Assembly (NCBI GenBank): GCA_038030265.1
Contig: CM075941.1
Location: 3,720,001-3,784,000, forward strand
Direction of reading: 5' to 3'
Length of the DNA stretch: 64,000 nt
Source of the DNA: Corythucha ciliata
Taxonomy: Eukaryota > Arthropoda > Insecta > Hemiptera > Tingidae
Shown here: one piece after another, positions 20,190-31,330 of the stretch
Numbering within the stretch: the first letter of the stretch is position 1
How the letters are laid out: every line of letters starts with the position of its first letter
Notes under the pieces: model-generated
What the model was told of the DNA's origin: nothing
The model's database searches: none
Seen by the model: the letters and a program-made list of their open reading frames with translations, nothing else
Translations under genes and position numbers: made by a program

Positions 20190-20726
20190 GGGGTAAGAGG
20201 CCGGGATCGAATCACTGAGGGGCCGGAAAAGTTCCCAATAGGCTTTCCCCGTTGATGCCTTGGTAGGGTGTGACGTCACGAGCGGTCAAGAGTCGTCTCA
20301 ATTGACTGCTGGACGTTGTCCCGTGATTTTTGGTGAGCGATCCTTCGCTTCGGGAAGACTGCGTCGTCGCTGTAGTACTTCCGGATCGTCGTGGGTCCTG
20401 GAGTTCCCAGTCGTTGAAGCCGCTGGAGGGTCGTACTGTTTCCCAGTCGAGTAACCCGTTCGCAGGCTGAAGATCTGGTCCAAGTTACTGGGGTGTTTCC
20501 CGTTTGACTTCTCGACTTGAAGTGATTTTTCGAGTACCGGCGCTCGGGTTATTTATTTACTTATTTATTTAATTTGAATATAGCATTTTATCACATGGTA
20601 TAATATTGAATAAGTACACAAATCCGGCTCGATAATAAGTCGAGACTTGTGGTATCGAGCCGAGCCGCCAACTACGCCTGAGTCCTTCTAACTAATAAGG
20701 AATTGAAAACAGGTTAACAATAATTT
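19880..20726. repeat. Unassigned DNA with a 30-base A run and possible LINE tail
   Basis: A homopolymer A run lies at about 20,159-20,188. To its right, read in reverse, GATTCGATCCC resembles a tRNA-type B box, so a SINE is possible but unproven. A TTTA-rich tract near 20,548-20,572 followed by about 150 bp could be the 3' end of another truncated LINE. No coding sequence recognised. Confidence 0.3.
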
Positions 20727-21013
20727 TATTTATTTATTTATTTATTTATGGCGAAATACAAAACATATAAAGAAAGTAACTCCTTTTTCAAAACTTGCCT
20801 GCTCCTAAAAAAGAACTGAGTCCTGTGTTAAGGAGCAGAGCCTATATATATCAATAATATTTACAACACCAAGTCAAACAAAAAAACAAAACAACAATGC
20901 CATGAATTCAACAATACTCAAACTATCATAATATGAAACAAATTAATAATAGTAAACAATAGCAAAGCAAAACTAATAGTAAACAAAGTACAGCAAAACA
21001 TAAAGAAAATTTC

Positions 21014-23998
21014 CTACAAATTTTGAATAATATTTAAAATGTGTTTCTTAAAGATTTCAATCGAATGCCAATTATTAAGATTAATTTTATTATCATAAAA
21101 GAACTTGACAGCTGTATAAAAAGACGCTTTTCTAAATGTCTCAGTTCTGAAAAAAGGTAACACAATATCAGTAGTATTTCTAGTTCTTCTATTTGAGACC
21201 TCAATCGTAGAACAAAGTTTAGAACTATAAACACGTACACAAGAACTAAACAAATGTATTTGCTTTAATTTAAGTACATTGAACTCTTCATACAATCGCA
21301 AACTTGGATATACCGGGGTTTTCTTAAGTAATACTTTAATAACAATATTTTGAACTGTTTGAAGAGGTTTTAAGCGTGTACTACATGTACTGCCCCACAT
21401 CGAAACTCCGTAATTCAACAACGAATTAACTAAAGCAAAATACACAGTTCTAAGTAGATCAAACGTTAGAATTTCCCTTAAAATTTTAAACACATAAAAC
21501 AGCTTTCTAACTCTACTCACTAAGCACAAGATATGTTCCTTGAATTTAAGTCTATAATCAATTAATATACCCAAGTACTTATGCTGCTTAACAAAATCCA
21601 ACTTTCGACAATTACAATCCATTGAGCTGACAACACAAGTTAAGCTACTACAATTATTATTATGAATCCTAAGGCCATCAATTTGGTGTCTAATTTTTTT
21701 TAGTGAAAAATTTACAACTGCCGTTTTATCTAAATTTATGCACAACAAATTACTATCAAACCATGTTTTAACAATTCCAAATTCAGAACTCGCCAATTTA
21801 CAAACATCTTTAACATTATCACCCCAGAAAACCATAGCAGTATCATCCGCGAAACCAATAATTCTGCCTTGGAGATTTAAGTTAAGAAGATCATTAACAA
21901 ATAAGAGGAAAAGGATTGGCCCAAGTACAGACCCTTGCGGCACACCATAGTTGACCACCAGTTGAGAACTCAAATCATTATTTACCCTTGTTCTACATAC
22001 ACGATTCTTAAGATACGACGCAATCAAATCATACGTTTTTCCTCTAATACCTATACCAAAAATTTTAGAGAGTAACAATTTATGATCAACAGAATCGAAG
22101 GCCTTACGAACGTCTAAAAAAATTGCAACAACTCACTTACCCTTGTCTAATCGATTAACAATTAAATTATGTAATTCAAACAAAGCGTGCTCAGTACTAA
22201 GCCCAGCTCTAAACCAAATTGATTCTTAGATAGAACACTATGCTTCTCTAGGAAATTGAGAAGCCTAACCTTTACACATTTTTCTAAAATTTTTGCAATA
22301 GATACTGTTAGTGATATAGGCCTGTAGTTCCCACATTGCCTACTATCTCCACCCTTAAGCAACGGCACAATCAAAGTTTCCTTTAGCTTACATGGAAATA
22401 TGCCAGTACTAAAAGCCAAATTAAAGATGTGAGCCAGTGGAGCACACACAAACAAGACCATTTTTTAAAGAATAATGTTAGTCAAGTCACCAATATAAAA
22501 ACTTGATCGGTCTTTAATTCTCATAACAAAATTTCGCACCTCTACATCCGAAACTGGGTCTAAATATACACTATCCCTTACAAAAAAACTTGGTGACCTA
22601 TCTTTCAGCCTTGCAACACTATTAAAACAAGGCGTATCAATGTTAAGCTTACATTTCACCCCAACCTCAGAGAAATAACAATTAAACAAATCAGCAATTT
22701 CTTTGTCACTAGCAATAGATACACCACTGGCATCAAGCATTTCACAAATATTTGAATTAGTTTTGTTTAGATTGGCAACTTCCTTAATTATATTCCACGT
22801 TTCCTTATTATTCCCTCTAGTAGAATTAATTTTGTTAGAATAATACAAGATTTTAGCTTTCCAAATAAGTGAAGATAGTCTTTTTTTATAACTGGAATAA
22901 AAGGATTTCAACTCAACATTGAACGGCTCCGAAAACAATTTTTTCCTCATTTTATCTCTTTTCCGAATTGAAATAATTATGCCTTTAGAAATCCAAGGTG
23001 TAAGTTTTTTGAACTTACTAGGAACTTTACAAACACTAGTCACTTGACAACCCTCAATATAATTTTGCATAACCACTAGAAAACTATCCAAGGCCAAGTT
23101 CACACTACTAGAATTATACACATTCTCCCACTTTTCATTCTTTAAATGATGTTCTAATTGAACAAAGTTCACACTCTTCTTACTAATAGTACCCAAACAA
23201 TCAGTTGTACATCCTTTATCATTATTATTAGTATTTCTAGCAACAACTTTACTCATTACCATAAAATGATCAGTTAAATCTAACTTATAAACTAATCCAG
23301 CACTCCTTTCAGTATCAATACCTTTTATAAATATGTGGTCAATACATGATTTCGTCAAGTTTACCTCCCTTGTATATTTATTAATAACTGAAATAAACCC
23401 AGCCTTAGCCATAATATTACAATAATCATTCGAAAATTTACTCTCCTTAAGTATATCACAATTTAAATCTCCAGTCACAATATACACCTTACAGTCAGAA
23501 AAATAATACAAGTGCTTTTCAAGCTCATACAAAAAACCAATTTCACTCCTAGCCGGGGATCTATATACGGCGGTTAAAGAATACATAGTTTCATTAAATT
23601 TAAACTTTAAAAAGATAGAATTACAGTGTTCCATTACATCACAAGCACAAATAAAAACGTCCAAATCCTCTCTAACAAAAAGTAATACATGCACCTTCTG
23701 ATTTATTTACACAAATACGATTAATAAATTCCTTGTAGCCAACCAAACCAAATTTATTTCCTTCATAATTCCAAGTTTCAGTTAAAACAATCAAGTGGAA
23801 CTGAAAATTATAGGAAGCCAAAAATACTTTGAACTCATCTAAATTACGCTTTAAACTTCTTATGTTAACGCAACATAAACGCAGACCTTCAAAGTCCTTG
23901 AAAAAAAAGTCACAATCTCCTCCTGCGGAACAATTGAATGTACTAACTCTATTACAATTATCCATACCATCAAAAATAGTATTATGGAACTCAACCAT
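21014..23998 (-). pseudogene. LINE ORF2: APE endonuclease and reverse transcriptase (copy 2, broken)
   Basis: Begins with an ATG at 23,998. The endonuclease starts in the first frame (LRLCCVNIRSLKRNLDEF, LIVLTETWNYEG), shifts near 23,690, and continues (TAVYRSPARS, VTGDLNCDIL, SCIDHIFIKG, LTDHFMVMS). The reverse transcriptase follows: NYRPISLTVSIAKILEKC, GVPQGSVLGPILFLLFVNDL, and the catalytic FADDTAMVFWG. Compared with copy 1 there is a lost base in a homopolymer near 22,462, a lost base near 22,213 and a stop near 22,135, so at least four lesions separate the frames. The C-terminal part matches 6225-6850. No RNase H domain. The product would nick DNA and copy the RNA at the nick; this copy cannot encode it. 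Confidence 0.88.
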
Positions 23999-24052
23999 AA
24001 TAGATTACACACAGAATACAGGAAAAAAAAAAAAAAAAAAAAAAAAACACAA

Positions 24053-24943
24053 CTACTTTAATTGACCTAAATCATCATCACATTTCACTAGGATCCTCCT
24101 CTCTCCATTCTTTTTCCGCAAAAAAACTTTACAATCTCGAATCCAGACAAATTCATAATTATTTTCACGAGCAAATGACTTAGCTTTGAAAAATAGTCTT
24201 TTCATATTAAATGTTAAATGGTCATTAACATAAATAGGAGACTCCGACCATTGAGCATGAATAGACTTCGCATTCAACTTTGCTTTCTTCGCTTCTCTAA
24301 CAATTATCATTTTATCGCTCTCCGATGCAAGCTTAGCAATAATGCGTCTTTCATTTCCCTTATTCACCGAGTTGCCAACCCGGAATGCTTCAGTAACTTT
24401 GACAGAAATGTTCAACACTTGGCAAATCTTATCAACCACTTGCGTAAGAGATTCATTGTTGGTCCCAGGAACTCCTTTAATTTCTATATTGCAGCGTAAG
24501 GCCTGTTGTTCAAGATAGTCGACCCTACCTTGAAGGTCAGAAACTCGTACTTCATAGTCCATTACCTTTTTATCATATTTCTTGACACTTTCTTGCAAAC
24601 ATCGAAATTCTTTTTCATACGAGTCAAATTTTTCACTCATAAAGTCCACCGAATCTTTTAATTTATTAAATTCACTCACCAAACTTTTTAAACCTCCAGC
24701 TTCATCCATGTCCCGTTTAATGCTTTTAATTAATAAAAACATTTCTTTCATTTCATCCGCGGAAAGTCCACTCGGCGATTTACACAAGGAACATTTCCAT
24801 TTTTGCTTCGTTTCCACCGACATTTTTTTAAAATTTGTTTCTGTTAATCCAGCACATGAAATATGCAGCAAACCATGACATTGCGAGCAGGTAACAGCAA
24901 CACCTACATCACAATCACGTTCACAGACTTTGCACTTCGACAT
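24053..24943 (-). CDS. LINE ORF1 protein with PHD-type finger and coiled coil
   Basis: Intact 296-residue frame from ATG at 24,943. Residues 1-55 hold a PHD-like zinc finger (MSKCKVCERDCDVG, CSQCHGLLHISCAGL, WKCSLCKSPSG). Residues ~60-150 are heptad-rich and form a coiled coil (KRDMDEAGGLKSLVSEFNKL; VSDLQGRVDYLEQQ). A C-terminal RNA-recognition-like region follows (NIEIKGVPGTNNESL, VTEAFRVGN, RRIIAKLAS, FVWIRDCKVFLRK), as in ORF1 proteins that coat LINE RNA. It lies directly upstream of ORF2 across a T-rich spacer (A run 24,021-24,046 on plus). The intactness contrasts with the broken ORF2. Confidence 0.85.
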   Translation of the reverse strand: MSKCKVCERDCDVGVAVTCSQCHGLLHISCAGLTETNFKKMSVETKQKWKCSLCKSPSGLSADEMKEMFLLIKSIKRDMDEAGGLKSLVSEFNKLKDSVDFMSEKFDSYEKEFRCLQESVKKYDKKVMDYEVRVSDLQGRVDYLEQQALRCNIEIKGVPGTNNESLTQVVDKICQVLNISVKVTEAFRVGNSVNKGNERRIIAKLASESDKMIIVREAKKAKLNAKSIHAQWSESPIYVNDHLTFNMKRLFFKAKSFARENNYEFVWIRDCKVFLRKKNGERRILVKCDDDLGQLK

Positions 24944-25173
24944 TTTTACAAGTCACAGGACAACAGAATAAACAAGGTGTTGACACTTCAAGCTCTCATT
25001 CGCGACTGATAATAACAGTACTAACATTAATAAATATATGAAATAATAAATAGTGAAAGAATAAATAGAAATATCACTATCAAATATACATGATATAACA
25101 AGGGAAAGAATTCTAAACAGAGCAATGAGCTTGAAAATCCTGATAAGCCATAAAAGGCGTAACCATAAAGAGT

Positions 25174-26048
25174 TCATACAGAAAGTAGTAGACGAGCAAT
25201 AAAATACTTAAATTTATTTAAAGAGGGGAAAATGTGAATGCTTATATTACAAAAGTAGAAAAAGCTAAGTGCCTTCATATAAGCAGTACGTTTAAAGAAT
25301 TCGGTATTAGCCCTAGGTAATCGCAGGTTGGACCTCGAAGCCGACCTTAGATGGGCCCTGCAGGGAACGTGCTCTAAATTAATACCTGTTTTAAAGACCA
25401 TGACACACGCTTGCAGAGTAAATAGTTTTTTTTATATTCAATAAGCCCAGTTCTTTGTAAAGGGTTGATGTCGAATATCTCAGGGGCTTCCGGTGCAAAA
25501 CTGTGAGCAAGCCATTCAGGACTACCTGCAGAGGCTTAAAACAGGAACTACTCGCAGCACCCCAGGCTTCCAACCCATAACGCACAACAGACTGGGCCAA
25601 CGATCTTACGCAGCCTGTCATCAAGGATCTTACCTAAAATCTTAAACGGATGGAATAATTTACGCAGTCTCTTCGTCAACAAGGAAATGTGAGATTTGAA
25701 TTTCATATTGTGATCGAAATGTACACCTAAATATTTGCACGAATGAAGAAAAGGCAGAGAACCACATCGACAGAGCGTACCCGACGCACTCAAACAGCCA
25801 TCACCATGAATAACAATCGGAGTGGTCAGGGCTGGAGCCTCAGGAGTTAACGAAAACCTAATGACCGACGTTTTCAAGACATTCAGACACAATAAACTTT
25901 TACTGAACCACTGCTTTATCAATAGGAGATCAGCATTAATTCGAGGGACCAACTAACTGTAATCAGTGCCCGAGAATATCATCGCAGTATCATCAGCGAA
26001 TCCGAATACTCTGCCCTGAACGTCTATATTCATCAACTCATTTATATA
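25174..26048 (-). pseudogene. LINE reverse transcriptase, C-terminal part (second family)
   Basis: Reverse-strand remains continuing the reverse transcriptase after the mariner insertion: a DVQGRVFGFADDTAMIF region just left of the insertion, then LLLIKQWFSKSLLCLN, HSCKYLGVHFDHNMKFKSHI, a YGLEAWGAASSSCFKPLQ block and a Cys-free tail ending near 25,174. Stops and frameshifts at about 25,950, 25,625 and 25,395 break it into pieces. It aligns by order of motifs with the other LINE (KYLGILID, NYGVSMWGS). Confidence 0.8.
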
Positions 26049-28797
26049 CAGGGTGTTTCTGAACGACTGCGAAAAAAAATTGGGTGAAAGTAGACATCAT
26101 TTGCAATCGAAAACACTATGTACAACAATGTCCGAAAATCAATAGTTTCAGAGATATGATTTTTCAAACGTTTTATAAGGCATGTCTCACCTTTTTGAAC
26201 TAAGTGCAAGATCGCCGATTTCCAATAAACATTTTGCATCTTTTGATGGCTGATTCGGAAAGAGCACATTTTTTTCTTGGGATACAAGTAGTTTTCGAAA
26301 AAATTGATTCGTTTTTGCGGCCGGTACAGTGGCTCAAAGTTGAGCACACGAGGGATTTTGATTTTTTTATGTGAATTCGCTACTAGATTATGCCACAGGA
26401 CAGCCCGATTTTAAGGAAAACTTCTTCCATATGTCCTCTTTAAAATAACCTATTCAAGTTGTCGGGTTACCACTAGACTTTTCTTCAGAAATCATGTTTT
26501 CCTTTAAAAAAAAACGTTTTTCCGCTTCAAAACCACTAATTTTTTACTTGTGTCTAATGTAACTACGGCGTAATTTGTAGTGGCGTATTCAACTTTTTCA
26601 TGCTTGGCATCAACGAAAACCTCATTTTCACTTAAACAGAACAAATTTATTTCCTTAATTTCACGAGCTAGTTGTCGTTAAGCTGTCGACAAGCACCCCG
26701 TTAGGGCTGATGGCATCGTCATTAGCTGTGCGTTTCACTTCGATTCCGAATCTTGGAAGTCTTATCCATTTAGATTTCCTTTAACTCCATAATGATCAGG
26801 TGATCATTACCTCACAGGTGTGAGGTATACCTTATTACTACGTTCAGCTCGTGCTTCGAATTTCTGGTTTTAGTGGATTTTTCTTGTTGTAGAACATTTA
26901 ATTACATTAGATTTTGTGATAGCCTTTGTACCTCTTCTCCTACCTTTGTACCTTTGTTCTCTTTGCGTTTTCTGCACAACTTCATTTGTAATTTCTTTGT
27001 TCATTTTATAAAATGTTTCGATACTCATTTCACGAGATGGCCGACATGCACCTCGTTTATGGGCTCGCGGATTGCAACTCTTTAAGAGCCGTGCGCATTT
27101 ATGCCGAAAAATATCCGAACCGTGTAACTCCACACCACACTACATTCGCGCGAATACACTAGAGATTGCTTGAAATTGGTAATTTAAGTGGTTAGTCAGG
27201 TTTGTTATTGGTCATTATTACCAATGATTTTTTTAATAGGTAAGTTCAATAGCTCGTCGAACGATACAGGCCGCCCAAGGACGATGGATCCCGCGATGGA
27301 GGAAGAAATTATCAACAGAGTGGAAGAAGATCCGTCGTTAAGTACGAGAGAGATTGGCCGTGACTTAAACATTTCCCACTGCAACGTCTGGCGAGTCATT
27401 CATGAACAGCAATACCATCCGTACCATATTCAGAAGGTTCAGGCCCTTCTACCTATTGACTTTCCTCGGCGCCTACAATTCGTTCAATGGATGCTCCAGC
27501 AAGAGAGGGATGACCCTGGCTTTCTTGGCTCAATAATGTTTACCGACGAAGCTTGTTTTTCGAAGGAGCCACTCGTTAATTTTAAAAACAATCACGTGTG
27601 GTCTCTTGAGAATCCGCATGCTCGCCTCGAAGCTCGACATCAACAAAAATTCTCTTTTAATGTATGGGTTGGGATCGTTGGAGACAATCTGGTCGGGCCA
27701 CATTTTCTGCCACCTAGATTTACCGGTGAAGCGTATCTTGGCTTCCTCACTGACGAGTTGCCGCTTCTCCTCCAAGATGTCTCACTTCACACACGATTAC
27801 GCATGTGGTTCATGCACGACGGCGCTCCTCCCCATTTTTCTAGGGCAGTTCGGGAGCACTTGAATGAGACGTACGAAGGGCGCTGGATCGGAAGAGGCGG
27901 GGTCCAGCCGTGGCCTCCACGATCGCCTGATCTCACTCCTCTTGATTTTTGTATCTGGGGTTACGTCAAATCCAAAGTATACCGAGGTCCAGTTGTCAAC
28001 TGCGCCGAAGAACTGACAAATCGGATCATAGTCGCTTGCGATGAAATCCGTAATGACCGCAGATTGTTTTCAAGAATACGACAGTCACAGACACTTTGAA
28101 CACCTGCTTCCATGATGAAAGTTTCAGATTCCGTGATTAAACCTTTCCATTTCCTTTTTTCCAGTTCATTTTTTTACTTAATTAACGCCCCTCTATCGAC
28201 GATCCGAGTTTTCGTTGATGCCAAGCATGAAAAAGTTGAATACGCCACTAAGAATCATGCCATAGTTACATTACACAGAAGTCAAAAATTAGTGGATTTG
28301 AAGCGGAAAAACGGTCTTTTTTTTAAGGAAAAGATGATTTCTGAAGAAAAGTCTAGTGGTAACGTGACAACTTGAATTGGTTATTTTAAAGAGGACATAT
28401 CGAAGAAGTTTTCCTCAAAATCGGGCTGTCCTGTGCTATGATCTAGTAGCAAAAAGTGGGGGTTGAATTCGCATGAAAAAATCAAAATCCCTCGTGTGCT
28501 CAACTTTGAGCCGCTGTACCGGCCGCAAAAACGAATCGATTTTTTCGAAAACTGCTTGAACCCCAAGAAAAAATGTACTCTTTTTGAATCAGCCATCGAA
28601 AGACGCCAAAAGTTCATTGGAAAGCGGTAAACTTGCACTTAGTTCCAGAAATTGAGACATGCCTTATAAAACGTTTGAAAAATCATATCTCTGAAACTAT
28701 TGATTTTCGGACAATGTTGTACATAGTGTTTTCGATTGCAAATGAGGTCTACTTTCACCCAATTTTTTTTTTTTCGCAGCCGTTTAGAAACACCTTG
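26049..28797 (+). mobile_element. Tc1/mariner-superfamily transposon with about 580-bp terminal inverted repeats
   Basis: The ends are CAGGGTGTTTCTGAACGACTG at 26,049 and, in reverse, CAAGGTGTTTCTAAACGGCTG from 28,797. Similarity of the arms continues for about 580 bp each (26,049 to ~26,625 and ~28,220 to 28,797). TA duplications flank it (26,047-26,048 and 28,798-28,799). Removing the element and one TA restores the host LINE reading frame through LFLLYINELM. The interior codes for a DD36D transposase. Arms this long are unusual for the superfamily. Confidence 0.9.
27013..28099 (+). CDS. Mariner-like (DD36D) transposase with one in-frame stop and a putative 49-nt intron
   Basis: The main frame reads TGRPRTMDPAMEEEIINRV, a helix-turn-helix (LSTREIGRDLNISHCNVWRV), then the catalytic triad: MFTDEACFS (first Asp), FMHDGAPPHFSRAVREHL (second Asp) and WPPRSPDLTPLDFCIWG (third Asp), with 36 residues between the last two. 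The N-terminal helix part is an upstream stretch starting at ATG 27,013 (FHEMADMHLVYGLADCNSL, ...KYPNRVTPHHTTFARIH). This is followed by a TAG at 27,160-27,162 and then RLLEIGNLSG. A GT...AG segment, 27,191-27,239, links that frame to the main one in the correct phase. The premature stop makes this copy probably inactive. The splice is inferred from reading-frame continuity; 49 nt is short for an intron. Confidence 0.82.
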
Positions 28798-28799
28798 TA

Positions 28800-30612
28800 T
28801 AACAAAAATAGGACTGGTCCCAAAACTGTACCCTGGGGAACTCCAGCACAAACCAGACGAACGTCACTCATAGACTCCCCCACCCTAACCTTCTGTGTCC
28901 GCCCAACTAAATAAGAGCTAAACAAATTTAGTGTGGTACCCCGAATCCCATATTATTTCCACAACCTTTCCAATAAAATACCATGATGCACAGAATCGAA
29001 GGCCTTCTTTATATCCATAAAAACTCCAATAACTTTTTGACCTTCATCAATCTTGGATTAAATTTGCGAGCTGAGGGCGAATAGTGCATCCTGAGTGCCT
29101 CGTCCACTTTGAAAACCAAATTGATTATTGGAAATAATATTATTCTGGCTTAAAAAAGCCGTTAACCTGGACTAGATGCATTTCTCTAGAATCTTAGCTA
29201 ATGAAAGAGAGAGAGCTATTGGCCGATAATCACTCATTGACGACTTATCTCCTCCTTTAAACAAAGGAACAACGCAAGAACTCTTGAAACTAGACGGAAA
29301 GTGGCCATGACAGAAAACCAAATTGAATATGTGGGACAGGGGCAGGCTGATATGATTCGCTGCTGAAATTAGGACTTCATTAGTAACAATACCAATATTA
29401 TAAGTAGTATGTTTTTTCAGCTTCAGGAGATAGTTTTCAATTTCGGAATGCTCAACCGGGGCCATAAAAAGAGAGCTGCGGCATACAGGATCACTAATCA
29501 ATTTACTCTTCAACACTTCGATTTCATCAGGGCTGGGTGATGTAATATCCTTTTGTATATCAAATCCAACTTTAACAAAATACTCATTAAATTTTTCTGC
29601 TACCAATTTACTATCCGAAATGGATTCACTTTCCTCCTTCAACGTAATACAAGTCGAGTGAGATTCTTGCAAGGTGTTCGACACTGTCTTACTAATACGC
29701 CACATAGATTTCGAATCACCACCAGCCTTTGCCATCAACTCAGAGTAGTGAATAAACTTGGCGTTCTTTATGAGCAAATTCAAAAGGTTCCTGTACTTGA
29801 TATAAAATTCCTTCAATTCAGCATTATAGGGCTGATTTTTTACTTTTAGCCGCAGTTTATCCCTTTTTCTAATAGACAAAATTATTCCATTGGTCATCCA
29901 TGATTTCAGCTTAGCGAACCTTCCAATAGCTTTGTTTAATTTGAGAGACGAACTCGCCTGCACATGGCCGCTCAAAACTTCAAGAAATGCATCAACTGAC
30001 TCATCCACATCATGACTTGCAAAAACCGCGTCCCAGTTTCAATGCTGAGTCTTTCGCGAAGGGACTTGAAACATATAACTGCCTTACCAGGAAAATCCCT
30101 CCTCTTCCCAATATCACCCTCAGCTTCAGCAACACCAAACGAAAGAGAGGCCAGAGCCATACTGTGGTCAGATATCTCCCCATCATAAATCATCCCCAAA
30201 CTATTCTCAACTAATGATCCGGTGACATAGATGTGGTCAATACATGAATTGGAGCACCGAACCGACCTAGTGAAATTATTAATATAGGAGATGGCCCCAG
30301 ACTTAGCTAAAATATCCTGGTAGCCCTCTGAACTAGAAGATCTCGATGAAATGTCAATATTCATATCACCACAGACAACAGATTTGGATCCCAAGGGGTG
30401 TTCAGAATAATATTTGTCAAGAGAGGTCAAAAAGCCATGAACATCCCGAGTAGGGGATCTGTATATCGCCAAAATCGAAGTTCTCGCGCCCCTGAACCTA
30501 AAAGACGCACGAATAGAATTACATTCATTTATAACATCAGTCTCAGAACTCTCAATTATGAGATTCCGATTCAGATACAACAAAACCCCCTCAGATTTGT
30601 TAACACTTATGA
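28800..30612 (-). pseudogene. LINE endonuclease-reverse transcriptase, N-terminal and palm part (second family)
   Basis: From 30,612 downward: middle of an APE endonuclease (SILAIYRSPTRDVHGFL, VVCGDMNIDISS, SCIDHIYVTG, ISDHSMALA), a linker, then the reverse transcriptase (SDYRPIALSLSLAKILEKC near 29,180; NNQFGFQSGRGTQDALF; VFMDIKKAFDSVHH; GVPQGTVLGPVLFLLYINEL at the mariner junction). A frameshift near 30,000 and stops near 29,170 and 29,060 disable it. Start of the endonuclease is missing. The order of motifs matches the CR1-like LINE, but the residue identity is only moderate, so it is a separate family. Confidence 0.82.
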
Positions 30613-30785
30613 CGTGGGTGGTTTCCGCCCACTCCCACCCGCTCGGGTGGCTCAGTGGGTTGACCGGTGGGTGGTGGGTGGTTCCCTTTCCGACTTTTCC
30701 CCCACCTGGAGGGCTCCCTTTTTTTTGCGTAGGGATCTCTCAAAAAAATTTTCCCTAGGAGTGGGCGACTTGCCTAATTAATTTT
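30613..30785 (+). repeat. Possible tRNA-related SINE fragment
   Basis: Immediately beyond the LINE truncation, TGGCTCAGTGG (30,648-30,658) fits a pol III A box (TRGYNNARNNG). No good B box or poly(A) tail with target duplication was found, so this is weak. Confidence 0.25.
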
Positions 30786-30829
30786 TTGCGGTGTTAATCA
30801 CCCGACGTCAACTAATTCGTGGCTTCCAA

Positions 30830-31330
30830 AGGCAACTTTGTGACTAAAAACGTGCATAAGCGCTAATTGGCGAATGAAATAGCACTATATTTGTCACGTT
30901 TAGCCATGAATTAGCAATTTTCAGTTTCTTTTAGCCTGCGAATTAGCGTTGTTTCTCAATTTTAGCTATGAATGATCTCTTTTGCTCCATTTTACGGATT
31001 ATAGCGGATAACGAGAGTTTTTTCTCATTTTAAGCCGTAAATCGGTGTTTTTATTCAGGTTTGAGTGCAAATTTGCGACTTTCTTCGCTTTCAACCATGA
31101 ATCAGCTTTTTTTCTCCGTTTTTTTTTGTTTTTGTTTTTTAGCGGCGAATGAGCGCTTGTTTTTTATTTTTGTCGCAAAATCGCACTCTGTTTTGAATTT
31201 GAATTCGTCATTTTTGTCTGTTTTAGCCATGAATCGTTTTTTTTTTTACCATTTTAGTCGCGAATTACCCCGCTTTTACTCAATTTTATCGGCGAATGAT
31301 TGTTTTTTCATATTTTAGCCGCGAATTATT
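30830..31330. repeat. Degenerate minisatellite (TTTTAGCCnYGAATTAGCG type)
   Basis: Repeated phrases such as TTTTAGCC(A/G)(T/C)GAAT and TTTTTCTCAATTTTAGC recur every 40-55 bp with poor conservation. Similar phrases, some inverted, occur at 34,090-34,400 and 51,400-51,625. Confidence 0.6.

Larger units (their letters stand above)
20727..24995 (-). mobile_element. CR1-like LINE copy 2, nearly full length
   Basis: Minus-strand non-LTR element with a TTTA-repeat tail at 20,727-20,750, a 3' UTR, a broken ORF2 (21,014-23,998), a T-rich spacer and an intact ORF1 (24,053-24,943). The 5' boundary near 24,995 is where the next LINE's 3' end seems to begin. It matches copy 1 base for base over most of their overlap, with scattered substitutions and small indels. 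A PHD-type finger in ORF1 and an APE-RT ORF2 without RNase H fit the CR1 group; the exact clade is not settled. Confidence 0.85.
24996..30612 (-). mobile_element. Second, related LINE family, 5'-truncated and split by a mariner element
   Basis: Minus-strand non-LTR element clearly related to, but diverged from, the CR1-like LINE. Its ORF2 runs from about 30,612 (mid-endonuclease, 5' truncation) to about 28,800, and after the mariner insertion from 26,048 to 25,174. The piece order is collinear across the insertion, and the reading frame resumes when the insertion and one TA are removed. Confidence 0.82.

Noticed and set aside
24021..24046. A run as the tail of an inserted SINE
   Set aside because: It lies between ORF1 and ORF2 of the LINE with no flanking duplication; it reads as the T-rich spacer of the element itself.
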